Of a stretch of 64,000 bases of DNA, positions 46,401-54,168 are shown piece after piece. Position numbers and translations under genes: made by a program. The notes beneath the pieces are model-generated. The model was not told the origin of the DNA. It was given only the letters and a program-made list of their open reading frames with translations, and made no database searches. Numbering within the stretch: the stretch's first letter is position 1; each line of letters starts with the position of its first letter. This stretch comes from Sphingomonas sp. (GTDB taxonomy: Bacteria > Pseudomonadota > Alphaproteobacteria > Sphingomonadales > Sphingomonadaceae), in contig NZ_JAGIAM010000004.1 of assembly GCF_017744835.1 (NCBI RefSeq), positions 186,001 through 250,000 of the forward strand. Direction: 5' to 3'.

Positions 46401-49400
46401 GATCGTCATGTCGGCGGTGGTGCGCAGCGTGCCGCCGTCGAAGCTCAGCGTGCCCGCCGCTGCGCCAAGGTTGGTGTCGCTCGCGATCTGGAGCACGCCA
46501 TCGTCGATGACGGTGCCGCCCGAATAGCTGTTGGCGCCCGTGAGGATCAGCGTGCCCAGATCGGTCTTGGTGAGGCTGGTCGTGCCCGCCAGCACCGAGC
46601 CGATCGTGGCGGTCATCGCTGCCCCCGCCGCCGTGCCGTCGCCGACGCGGATGATCGAGGTGCCCGCGCCGACCAGGTTGATCGTGTCGCCCTGCACCAG
46701 ATAGCCGTCGGTCGCGAACTGCATCCCCGCGGCATTGATCGGGCCCAGCGACGGGTCGACCGTGACCGTGCCCGGCGCGCCCGTGAAGATCGCAAAGGCC
46801 GAATCGGTGAAGGGCGCGTTGGGGGTGCCTGCGTCGATCGTCCAATTGTCGTTGCCCGCGCTGCTCTGCCACAGGCCATCGCCGCCATTGACCACGCCGT
46901 CGTTCTTGGGCCCAGCGGCACCGTCCCAATAGTTGAGCGTCAGCCCGCTGGTGTTGACGAGGTTGACCTGGTTGGCGATCGAGGTCTGCACATAATAGCC
47001 TGTCGCCGGGATGGTGCCGACCGAGAGGCCGTTGTCGGTAAGGGTCCCGGCATAGTTGAACACACGGTAGACGCCCGGATCGAAGCTGCCGCCGGCCGAG
47101 ACGGTGACGTTGATCGTTCCGTCGAGCACCAGGTCGCCGCCCACGATCGTCAGGTCGTTGAGCGGGCCGCCCGGGACATTCGCCTGGCCGAACTCATAGT
47201 TGAGGATCGACCCCGCGCTCAGCGCAAGATCGCCGGCGATCGTCAGCGTGCCGGGGCTGGTTCCGGGGGCGAGGATGCCCCCATCGGCAATGCTCACGTC
47301 GCCGCCGATGATGCCGATGCCCGCCAGCGTCGCGCCGCTCGCGACCGAGGTGGGGCCAGTCGCCAGCGTCTGGTCGCCGTTCACTTGCAGCGTGCCCGCG
47401 TTGACGAAGGTCTCGCGGCCATAATCGTTGGTGCCGGTGAGGATCAGCGTGCCCGTGCCCACCTTGGTAAGGCTGCCGGCGCCCGTCACCACGCCGTTGT
47501 GCGTCAGCGTGGTGCCCGGATCGACGTCGAAGGTGCCGCCCTGCTGCGCGAGCGTGGTGGCGCGCGTCGTCGCGAAGCTCGTCGTGGTATGCAGCGTGCC
47601 GCCGCTGATGCGCAGCGGCCCGGCGGGATCGCCCATATTGTTGTCCGCGGCGACCTGGAGGGTGCCCGATTCGATCGCAGTGCCGCCGGTGTAGCTGTTG
47701 GCGTTGGTGAGTATGAGCGTGCCCAGGCCCGCCTGCACCAGCTCGCCGGTGCCCGAGACCAGGCCGCCGAAGGTGAAGGTATCGGCGCGGTTGAACACCA
47801 GTCGGCCATTGTCGGTCACGTCGCCGACGATGCTGCCGGTTACGCCGCCGTTGCCGACCTGGAGCGTGCCCGCGCTGATCAGCGTGCCGCCGGTGTAGCT
47901 GTTGTCGCCTTCGAAGACGGTAGTGCCGGTGCCCGCCTGCTCGAAGCGGCCCGTGCCCGATACGACGCCCGAGAGCAGGATGCTGTCCGAGCGGTTCACG
48001 ACCAGCGCGGCATTGTCGACCACGTCGCCGATGATGCTGCCGCTGGTGCCGCCATTGCCGAGCTGGAGGATGCCGGCGTTGATCGTGGTGCCGCCGGTAT
48101 AGGTGCCGGTGCCCGTCACGATCAGCGTGCCCGCGCCGTTCTTGATCGTGTTGCCGGTGCCCGAGATCGAGCCCGAATAGAGGATGTCGTCCGAGCGATC
48201 GAGGATCACCGTGCCGTTGTTGACGATGTCGCCGAACAGCTGGCCGTTGGTCCCGCCGTCGCCGATCTGGAGCGTTCCCGCGGCGACCGTCGTGCCGCCG
48301 GTCATCGTGTTCGCGCCGGTGAGGATCGTCGTGCCGGTGCCGAGGTGCAGCAGCGAGCCTGGCCCGCTGATCACCCCGCCGAAGGTGACGACGTCGGAGC
48401 GGTTGAAGGCAAGCACGCTGTTGTTGGTCACGTCGCCGACGATGCTGCCCGCCGTACCGCCGTCGCCCAGCTGCAGCATGCCGGCGTTGATCGTGGTGCC
48501 GCCGGTATAGCTGTTGTCGGCCTGGAGCACAGTGATACCGGTGCCCGCCTGGATCAGCTGGCCGGTTCCCGAAATGACCCCGGGCGTCAGCTTGGTATCC
48601 GAGCGGTTGATGACGAGGATGCTGTTGTCGACGATATCGCCGACGACATGGCCGGTGGTGCCGCCGTTGCCAATCTGCAGCGTGCCTGCGCTGATCGTAG
48701 TGCCGCCGGTGTAGGTGTTGTCGGCGGTGAGGATCGTCGTGCCGGTCCCCGCCTGCTCGAGCGATCCGATGCCGGAGATCGTGCCGAAGATCGTGAATGC
48801 GTTGGAGCGATTGACGACCAGCGCGCCATTGTCCTCGATCAGGCCGAGCAGCCCGCCGGTCGTGCCGCCATTGCCGAGCTGGAGCGTGCCCGCACTGATC
48901 GTGGTGCCGCCGCGATAGGCATTGTCCGCAGTCAGCAGCAGCGTGCCCGCGCCGGTCTTGAAGAGCCCGCCGGTCCCGCCGATCGCCCCGTCGAGCTGGA
49001 GCGTGGTCGCCGCGCCCCCGGAGGTCGCGGTCTCGAAGGTGCCGCCGAACAATCCGTTCAGCACGACCGCGCGCGCGCTCGTCATGTCGGCGCCTGCGCG
49101 TAACGTACCGTCGGCAAGCGTGAGCCGGCCCGCCGCGTCGCCCAGATTGGTATCAGCGCTCACCTCGAGCGTGCCGCCGTCGACCACGGTGCCGCCGGTG
49201 TAAGTGTTGGCGCCGCTGAGCACGAGCGTGCCGGCGTCGCTCTTGCGGAGCAGGCTGGTGCCGAACAGTGGCGCGCTGATCGTGGCCGTCATGGCGGCGC
49301 CATTCGGACTGCCGTCGCCGACGCGGATCGTGGAATCGCCGGGCGTCGCCGTGGAGCCGACGAGTTCGATCGGACCGCCGGTCAGCGTATAGCCGTCGAC

Positions 49401-52400
49401 GCCGAATTGCATACCGGCCACCTGGATCTGTCCGAGCAGATTGTCTGCCACAACGGTGCCCGGCGCCCCGACGAAGATCGCGAAGCTTCCGTTCGCCCAA
49501 GGCGCGTTCGCGGCGCCGTCGGGGTCGGTCCAGCTCGAGGGCGAGAGCGCTCCCACCTGCCAGGTTCCGTTGCCGCCCTGGATGGCGCCGTCGTTGGGGA
49601 CGCCGATGGCGACGCCGTCCCAATAGTTGAGCGCTTGCCCCGCGGTGTTGATCAGATTGACCTGGTTCGGGATCGAGGTCTGCACCAGGAAGCCGGTGAG
49701 CGGCGCCGTGATCGTGGTGCCGTCGACGGTGTAGCCGCCGAGCGTCAGCCCCGCGTTCAGCAGCGCGCCCGAATAGTTGAAGACGCGATAGACGCCCGGT
49801 GCGAGCTGCTGCCCCTGGTCTACCAGGTTGATCGTGCCGTCGAGCAGCAGGTTACCGCCTACATTGGTCAGATCGTTCCCCGCGGCGCCCACGGTGGTGC
49901 TCGTCATGTTGTAGAGCAGGCTCGAATTGGGGGCGAGGTTGAGGTTGCCGTTGATCGTGAGCGTGCCCGCAGCCGTGGGGTTGGCGCCCGGCGAGAGCAT
50001 CGCGCCGTCCTGGATCGTCACGTCGCCGCCGATGACGCCGCTCCCGCCCAGCCGGGTGCCGGAAAGCGCCACCGCGGCACCTGTGGCTGCGGTCTGGTCG
50101 CCGTCGACATAGAGCTGCCCGGCCGAGACGGTGGTGCCCCCGGTATAGCTGTTCGCGCCGGTGAGCAGCGTCGTTCCGCTTCCCGACTGAGTAAGCGTGC
50201 CGGTGCCAGAGACGACGTTCGCCAGCGTGAACTCGTTCGAATGGTTGATCGTCAGCGCCGCATTGTCGACGATCGGGCCGACGACGCTGCCGGTGGCACC
50301 GCCGGCGCCGAGCTGGAGCGTGCCCGCGCTGATCGTCGTGCCGCCGATATAGAGGTCGTCGGCGGTCAGCACCGTGGTGCCGGTGCCCGCCTGCACCAGC
50401 GATCCGCCGCCCAGAATCAGGTCAGCGAGCACGAGCTGGTCCGAACGGTTCACCAGCAGCACGCCCTGGTTGATCATCGGCCCGGTGATGGCGCCGCCGG
50501 TGCCGCCGTTGCCGAGCTGGAGCGTGCCCTCGAAGTTGATCGTGCCGCCCGAATGGGTGCTGTCCGCCAGCAGCGTGAGATTGCCCGCGCCGCGGTGCTG
50601 GAGCGCCCCCACGCCGCTCAGCGCGGTGCTGAGCGTCAGCGTGGTTCCCGCGGAGGTGTCGAAGGTGCCGTTGCCCGGATCGATAACCACCGCGCGGTCG
50701 GTAGTGATGTCGGCGGTGGTGGCCAGCGTGCCGCTATCGAGCGAAAGTCCGGTGCTGACAGCGCCCAGGTTCGCGTCGCTGGCGATCTGGATCGTCCCGC
50801 CCTGGATCCGCGTGCCGCCCGAATAGCTGTTCACGCCCGAGAGGATGAGCCGGCCAGCGTCGGTCTTGAGCAACTGGGTGGCGCCGGTGAGAGGCGCGCT
50901 GATGGTGGCGACGTACGACGCGCCGAGGCTGGTGCCGTCGCCCACGCGGATGGTCGAGACCCCCGGCGTCGCGGCCGAATCGACCAGCAGCAGCGGATCG
51001 CCCGTCAGCACATAGCCGTTGACGCCGAACTGCATGCCCGAGGTGGTGATCTGCCCCAGCGCATTGCTCGCGGTGACCGTAGCGGGTGTCCCAACGAAGA
51101 TCGCGAACTGCCCATCGGCCCAGGGCGCATTCACAGCCCCGTTGGGATCGGTCCAGGTCGGCGGCGCGCCGGCACCCGACAGCCAGGTACCGGGGCCGCC
51201 GTTGATCACATTGTTGTTCGCATTGGCGATGTCGGCGCCGTCCCAATAATTGAGCGACAGGCCGTTGGTGTTGATCAGATTGACCTGGTTGGGCACCGCC
51301 GTCTGGACGCTGAACCCGTCGAGCGGCCGGGTCGGCGTGCCGTCGACCGCGGCAAAGCCGCCGATGTCCAGCGTGTTGTTGGTGAGCGCGCCGGTGTAGT
51401 TGATGATGCGATAGACGCCGGGCCCGAGGTTCTGCCCCTGGTCGAGGACGTTGACCTGGCCGTCGAGCACCAGATCGCCGTTCACCACGATCAGGTCGTT
51501 GAGCGCACCGCCGACCGTGGTGTCAATGACGTTGAGGAACAGGTTGGAGGCCCCGCTGAGCGTCAGGTTCCCCATGGTGAGGATCCCCGGCGCGCCGAGC
51601 ACGTTCCCCGCCGCCAATATGCCGCCGCCGTTGACGGTGACGCTGCCCCCATAGGTGCCATTGCCGCTGAGGCGGGCGCCGCTCAGCACGGTGGCATTGC
51701 CCGTCGCCGCGCTCAGGTCGCCGTCGACATAGAGCGCGCCCGCCGCGATCGTGGTGTTGCCCGTGTAATTGCTCGTGCCGGTCAGGAAGAGATTCCCGCC
51801 GCCGGTCTTGGTGGCGCTGCCGGCGCCGCTGATGCTGCCGCTGTAATTGACGTCGGCACCGGTCACGACTTCGATCGTGCCGCCTGCCGGGCCCATCAGA
51901 GTGCTCCGGCTGGCCGTGGCGCTCTGGGTGATGCGAAGCGTGCCGCCGTCTAGCGTGAGCAGCCCAGCGGGGTCGCCCAGCGCCGCGTCGCTCCCGATCT
52001 CGACCGTGCCGGCAGTCACCAGCGTGCCGCCGAGATAGGAGTTGGTGCCCGTGAGCAGCAGCGTGCCATCGCCGGACTTGGTAAGGCGGCCCGCACCGAC
52101 GAGGGAGCCGGGTATGGTCGCGGTCGTGCCGCCGGCGGTCTCGATGGTGCCCCCGTCACTGTCGATCGTGGTGAAGCGAAGCAGTTCCATGGTAGCGGTA
52201 GTCCGCAGCGTACCGCCGCTGAAGGTGAGCGGACCCGAGGCCAGGCCCAGATTGCCGTTGCTCGAGACCTGCAGCACGCCTTCCTCGATCCGCGTGCCGT
52301 TGAGATAGAAATTGCTGCCGGTGAGGATGACGGTGCCGGCACCGCTCTTGGTGAGCGCACCAGGTCCGTTGATCGCGCCATTGTGCGTCAGCGTGGTGCC

Positions 52401-53828
52401 CGCCACGGCGCTGAGCCCGCCGCCGAGCGGCCCAACCGTGGTCGCGCGCGCAGTGGTGACGTCCGCCGTCACGCCCAGAATGCCGCCGTTCAGCGTCAGC
52501 GTGCCCGCCGCCGCGCCGATATTGGCGTCCTGTGAGATGAGCACGGTGCCGGCGTTGATCGTCGTCCCGCCCGAATAGCTGTTGACGCCCGCAAGCGTCA
52601 GCTCGCCGCCCAGATTCTTCTCGACCGCGCCGCTGCCGCTGATCACGCCCGAATAGGTGCCCGCGGTGTCCTGCACGAAACGGACCAGCCCGTTGTCGAG
52701 CACCGAGGGCGGCAGGCTCTGCGCGCGCGCCTCGAGCGTGCCGGCCGGGTTCACCGTGACGGCGCCGTTGAAATTGGCGTTGTTGCCGGTCAGCGCCAGC
52801 GTGCCAGCGTTGACGAACACCTGGAGCGCCTCGTTGCCACCATTGGCGCCGATCGCGCCGGTGAGTGTCCAGGTGCCGGTGCCGTCCTTGTTGAGCGTCT
52901 GGAAGTTGCGGATGTCGCCCGCCAGGCTGTCGTTGCCGGTGCCGCTCAGGCTCAGCGAGTTGGTGCCGCCGCCGCCGTTGAAGCTGCCGGTGATCACCGA
53001 TCCGGTCTCGAGCGTCAGCGAATCATTGCCGCCCGCGAAGGACAGGCTGCCGCGCACGGTCGCGCCGGTGCGGTTGATGAAGGTGACGTCGCTGGTGCGC
53101 TGGTTGCCGATCACATTGGCGTTGGCGCCGAGCTGGGTCTCGATCACGCCGTAGTTGTCGACCGTGTTGCCTGCGCCGGTCGTCTTGTCCTCGAACCAGA
53201 TCGCGGCACCGCTGCGCGACGAGACCGTGCCCCGGTTCACGATCATGTTGCCGGTGCCCATCACGTTGATGGGCTCGCCGTTGTTGGCCGAGCCGTTCGC
53301 CGTGACGAACGCGCCGGTACCGATCGTCAGCGTGCCGTTGGACCCGAATTCGATCGTGTTCGGCCCCACGCCCCACAGCGAGCTTTGGTTCGACGAGTTC
53401 GTGCCGTTGTTGGTCACCGTAGCGCCGTCGCCGACCGTGATCGTGGCATTGTCGCCCAGGCTGATCGCGTTCTGGTTCCCGACGTTGACCTGCGCGCCCG
53501 GATCGACCGTCACGGTCGCGCCGCTCTGCGTATTGGGGCCCGAGCCGATGCGCGTGGTCTGCGGCGTGGGGGGCGAGCACACCCATTGCGGCGGGTTGTT
53601 GCTCACCATCGTGCAATTGGCCCAGGCGCCCACGGGAACGAAGGTGGTGAGCAGGATTCCTGCCGCGATGCTCGTTCGGGCATGAAGCTTGGGGCAGCCC
53701 GCGAGCATCGCCCGCACCGAGGAGGAGGCCCTCAGCCTCTCGCCCGATCGCGCGCACGCACGGGTTTGCTGGCCGGATCGGGGGGCACGTGCCTCGTGCC
53801 CGCGGGAAGCTACGGTGGGTACACGCAT
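40446..53828 (-). CDS. Giant autotransporter adhesin
   Basis: About 4460 residues. The start at 53828 has GGAGGGG just upstream and gives a long, basic N-region before the hydrophobic core (AGILLTTFVPVGAWA), with cleavage expected near residue 70; such extended signals occur in large autotransporters. The passenger is a run of autotransporter-associated beta-strand repeats (GTGTLILTGANSYSGGT type), organised in six long modules that each open with a YWDG motif (near residues 860, 1402, 2302, 2760, 3148 and 3604). The last 285 residues are the translocator barrel (from GGAWGRWLGQRIDWN to KAGLRFNW). It should be displayed at the cell surface as a long beta-helix. Almost no cysteines occur after residue 90. 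A role in adhesion or biofilm is inferred. Confidence 0.93.
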   Translation of the reverse strand: MRVPTVASRGHEARAPRSGQQTRACARSGERLRASSSVRAMLAGCPKLHARTSIAAGILLTTFVPVGAWANCTMVSNNPPQWVCSPPTPQTTRIGSGPNTQSGATVTVDPGAQVNVGNQNAISLGDNATITVGDGATVTNNGTNSSNQSSLWGVGPNTIEFGSNGTLTIGTGAFVTANGSANNGEPINVMGTGNMIVNRGTVSSRSGAAIWFEDKTTGAGNTVDNYGVIETQLGANANVIGNQRTSDVTFINRTGATVRGSLSFAGGNDSLTLETGSVITGSFNGGGGTNSLSLSGTGNDSLAGDIRNFQTLNKDGTGTWTLTGAIGANGGNEALQVFVNAGTLALTGNNANFNGAVTVNPAGTLEARAQSLPPSVLDNGLVRFVQDTAGTYSGVISGSGAVEKNLGGELTLAGVNSYSGGTTINAGTVLISQDANIGAAAGTLTLNGGILGVTADVTTARATTVGPLGGGLSAVAGTTLTHNGAINGPGALTKSGAGTVILTGSNFYLNGTRIEEGVLQVSSNGNLGLASGPLTFSGGTLRTTATMELLRFTTIDSDGGTIETAGGTTATIPGSLVGAGRLTKSGDGTLLLTGTNSYLGGTLVTAGTVEIGSDAALGDPAGLLTLDGGTLRITQSATASRSTLMGPAGGTIEVVTGADVNYSGSISGAGSATKTGGGNLFLTGTSNYTGNTTIAAGALYVDGDLSAATGNATVLSGARLSGNGTYGGSVTVNGGGILAAGNVLGAPGILTMGNLTLSGASNLFLNVIDTTVGGALNDLIVVNGDLVLDGQVNVLDQGQNLGPGVYRIINYTGALTNNTLDIGGFAAVDGTPTRPLDGFSVQTAVPNQVNLINTNGLSLNYWDGADIANANNNVINGGPGTWLSGAGAPPTWTDPNGAVNAPWADGQFAIFVGTPATVTASNALGQITTSGMQFGVNGYVLTGDPLLLVDSAATPGVSTIRVGDGTSLGASYVATISAPLTGATQLLKTDAGRLILSGVNSYSGGTRIQGGTIQIASDANLGAVSTGLSLDSGTLATTADITTDRAVVIDPGNGTFDTSAGTTLTLSTALSGVGALQHRGAGNLTLLADSTHSGGTINFEGTLQLGNGGTGGAITGPMINQGVLLVNRSDQLVLADLILGGGSLVQAGTGTTVLTADDLYIGGTTISAGTLQLGAGGATGSVVGPIVDNAALTINHSNEFTLANVVSGTGTLTQSGSGTTLLTGANSYTGGTTVSAGQLYVDGDQTAATGAAVALSGTRLGGSGVIGGDVTIQDGAMLSPGANPTAAGTLTINGNLNLAPNSSLLYNMTSTTVGAAGNDLTNVGGNLLLDGTINLVDQGQQLAPGVYRVFNYSGALLNAGLTLGGYTVDGTTITAPLTGFLVQTSIPNQVNLINTAGQALNYWDGVAIGVPNDGAIQGGNGTWQVGALSPSSWTDPDGAANAPWANGSFAIFVGAPGTVVADNLLGQIQVAGMQFGVDGYTLTGGPIELVGSTATPGDSTIRVGDGSPNGAAMTATISAPLFGTSLLRKSDAGTLVLSGANTYTGGTVVDGGTLEVSADTNLGDAAGRLTLADGTLRAGADMTSARAVVLNGLFGGTFETATSGGAATTLQLDGAIGGTGGLFKTGAGTLLLTADNAYRGGTTISAGTLQLGNGGTTGGLLGLIEDNGALVVNRSNAFTIFGTISGIGSLEQAGTGTTILTADNTYTGGTTISAGTLQIGNGGTTGHVVGDIVDNSILVINRSDTKLTPGVISGTGQLIQAGTGITVLQADNSYTGGTTINAGMLQLGDGGTAGSIVGDVTNNSVLAFNRSDVVTFGGVISGPGSLLHLGTGTTILTGANTMTGGTTVAAGTLQIGDGGTNGQLFGDIVNNGTVILDRSDDILYSGSISGTGNTIKNGAGTLIVTGTGTYTGGTTINAGILQLGNGGTSGSIIGDVVDNAALVVNRSDSILLSGVVSGTGRFEQAGTGTTVFEGDNSYTGGTLISAGTLQVGNGGVTGSIVGDVTDNGRLVFNRADTFTFGGLVSGTGELVQAGLGTLILTNANSYTGGTAIESGTLQVAADNNMGDPAGPLRISGGTLHTTTSFATTRATTLAQQGGTFDVDPGTTLTHNGVVTGAGSLTKVGTGTLILTGTNDYGRETFVNAGTLQVNGDQTLATGPTSVASGATLAGIGIIGGDVSIADGGILAPGTSPGTLTIAGDLALSAGSILNYEFGQANVPGGPLNDLTIVGGDLVLDGTINVTVSAGGSFDPGVYRVFNYAGTLTDNGLSVGTIPATGYYVQTSIANQVNLVNTSGLTLNYWDGAAGPKNDGVVNGGDGLWQSSAGNDNWTIDAGTPNAPFTDSAFAIFTGAPGTVTVDPSLGPINAAGMQFATDGYLVQGDTINLVGAGTSIIRVGDGTAAGAAMTATIGSVLAGTTSLTKTDLGTLILTGANSYSGGTVIDDGVLQIASDTNLGAAAGTLSFDGGTLRTTADMTIARATDIGSGGGTIETLAGTTLTHGSAITGVGALTKTGDGTLISTADNGYTGGTTIAAGTLQLGNGGTAGSVVGDIVDNAALVVNRSNEVTLAGVISGTGTLTQAGTGTTILTGANSYAGTTTVAAGTLLVNGDQSAATGLTGVASGATIGGTGTIGGNLIVGDGGTLAPGQGVGTLTVNGALGLTGGSRLAYDFGQANVVGGALNDLTVVGGDLVLDGTIDVTLAPGGSIDPGVYRVISYAGALTDNGLKIGTMPAPGFLVQTSIANQVNLVNTAGLTLSYWDGAAGPKNDGVVNGGDGLWQAAAGNDNWTTASGTPNAPFADASFAIFMGAPGTVTVDPSLGAINVSGMQYAVDGYVVQGGPINLAGTNAIVRVGDGTAAGTGMTATINSVLAGAADLTKSDLGTLVLTAANSYSGGTTVTGGVLQIASDANLGAAAGGLTLDGGTLRNTADLSLARATTLGAAGGTFDTLGALTITSAITGAGGLTKTGAATLTLTGANAYAGPTTVSAGALYVEGNQAAATGTTSVASGATLGGSGTIGGSVAITDGATLSPGSVGVAPGTLAIAGGLSLAPGATLAYSFGQANVVGGALNDLTTVGGDLVLDGTINVTLAPGGSLDPGVYRVIDYAGALTDNGLVIGTIPAPGFLVQTSIANQVNLVNTAGLTLSYWDGAAGPKNDSVVNGGNGAWQASAGNDNWTTVTGTPNAPFSDGSFAIFMGAPGTVAVDSSLGAINAAGMQFAVDGYLVQGDPITLVGAAPVIRVGDGTAAGAGMTATINSVLAGTGGLTKSDLGTLILGAANSYSGGTSVTGGVLQVASDANLGDAAGGLTLDGGTLRNTATFTSARATTLDTLGGTFETLPGTMLTLSSPVTGAGALTKAGAGTLILTADAGYTGGTTIAAGTLQLGNGGTAGSVIGDIVDNGTLAINRSNALTLAGLISGTGALVQAGTGTTTLTGANSYAGTTTVSAGTLLVNGNQSAATGLTTVASGATIGGVGTIGGNVTIADGGILAPGTSPGTLTINGNLSLSGGSILNYEFGQANIPGGPLNDLTIVNGNLVLDGTINVTVSAGGSFDPGVYRVFNYAGTLTDNGLAVGTIPSTGYFVQTSVANQVNLVNTAGLTLNYWDGAAGPKNDGVVNGGNGTWQAAAGNDNWTTSIGVPNAPFTDASFAIFMGAPGNVTVDPSLGPINVSGMQYAVNGYVVGGGAINLVAPGSTIVRVGDGTAAGAGMTATINSVLAGTSGLTKSDLGTLILTGTNSYAGGTAVDGGVLQVASDANLGAAAGGLSFNGGTLRTTANITTARATVMNPAGGTLETVAGTTLAMTGTVSGPGALTKTGTGTLTLSGTNSYAGGTNVRAGVVEISRDANLGAAAGPLTLDTGTLRTTADITTARPITLAAGGGTFETTGTSALTVNSAIAGPGALAKTGSGALILRAVNSYTGPTNVAAGTLAVGDATSTTASINGPVSVASGATFGGYGTVNGGVTNAGTLAVADALDRFAAAGAGQFRISGALVNAGIADIGGAGVGNRLVVGSYLGQSGILALNTTLAGDGAPTDQLVINGGTATGGTTLRITNVGGQGAETPGNGIEIVVASAGATTAPTAFALTDRLVAGPYQYNLFRGGRDGSVPESWFLRSQQVDGVTPPPVEPGRPEPPLIRPEVPGYVVIPSLALLYGRALIGTLHERVGEQEQLIGRDDLPSRGLGGAWGRWLGQRIDWNVEGGVYGDGPAFRASNYAMQIGVDAVRSTDSSGGITFAGVYGAYGWTDALVRDYDMSQAGRAKLEAYTAGLYGTHYGRSGWYLDAVAQVTRYHARAGSGFFSDLKTKGTGVAASLEAGVPLHLGGGLTLEPQAQIMFQKIHFDDAADPAAEVHFDDVNSLTGRIGLRLAHNSERPGTYGPRPTTVWLRANVWREFIANPKTSFSSANGLVPFRSNMKDTWGELGAGVSTTLTRNANLFLTGAYQKSFDRDVKSWDVKAGLRFNW
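42640..51255 (-). repeat. Six long repeat modules inside the autotransporter passenger
   Basis: Each module opens with a segment like LNYWDGAAGPKNDGVVNGG and runs through PNAPF..FAIFMGAPGTV, GMQ(F/Y), IRVGDG and MTATI to NSYSGGT. The YWDG codons lie near 51245, 49625, 46925, 45553, 44388 and 43020. Spacing is 1.2 to 1.7 kb except for 2.7 kb between the second and third, where extra short repeats are inserted. Modules 3 to 6 are the most alike. Confidence 0.85.
47690..48915 (-). repeat. Six tandem 204-base (68-residue) units inside the autotransporter
   Basis: Each unit reads roughly GGTTISAGTLQLGNGGT, then VGDIVDNS, (V/I)NRSD, VISGTG and QAGTGTT(I/V)L, ending NSYT. The phase is kept for about 1.2 kb. 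Unit sequences differ enough that they are old duplications rather than recent slippage, but single related copies also occur elsewhere in the gene (near 43700, 46200 and 50300). Confidence 0.85.
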
Positions 53829-53905
53829 AAGCCCCTCCACCAACGAAAGAGGTCTGCGCAAATGGGCTGGTGCCACTCGCCGCCGGTTCGGGGAACCGGT
53901 GGCTA

Positions 53906-54110
53906 CCTCAGCCGCTGGCGGCCATGCGCGTAATCGGTGATTCCCCTGAAAAGCGTCAGGCGCTTCCCCGAGCGTGGTTCGCGCAAGCGGCGCGCCAGAC
54001 TTCTTCGCCGAACCGCTGCGTCACCCTGCGCGCAGGCGCTGCGCAGGGGAAAGCGCCTCGTCCTTCTCAGGGAAATCACCGATTACCCGCTGGCCCCAGA
54101 GGGGCTGAGG
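53906..54110. repeat. 205-base imperfect inverted repeat between autotransporter and permease
   Basis: Two 69-base arms (53906-53974 and 54042-54110) match without gaps when inverted, with the best block around GTAATCGGTGATT. The 67-base centre has no gene. A separate 7-base hairpin (CCGGTTC/GAACCGG, 53883-53899) lies just outside. The whole stretch 53829-54168 has no gene and must also hold the divergent promoters. The repeat looks like a non-autonomous mobile element or a processed palindromic repeat. Confidence 0.7.
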
Positions 54111-54168
54111 TGCACCCCTACTCCTGAAAGCCCGCAAAGCGCGGCAACCGCCGATTTGGGGAGAGCCT

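Noticed and set aside
46332..49103. Very long open frames (for example 923 codons at 46332-49103 and 848 at 49407-51953) on the plus strand opposite the autotransporter
   Set aside because: They are Arg/Ala/Gly-rich mirror frames caused by the repetitive, GC-rich coding sequence of the other strand; no start signals, no domain and strong codon pattern on the minus strand.
42640..51255. Regularly spaced repeats that might suggest a CRISPR array
   Set aside because: The units are 204 bases or longer, in frame, diverged and without unique spacers; they encode protein repeats.
53930..54086. Insertion-sequence ends with a transposase
   Set aside because: The inverted arms are clear, but there is no transposase frame between or near them and no obvious target-site duplication.
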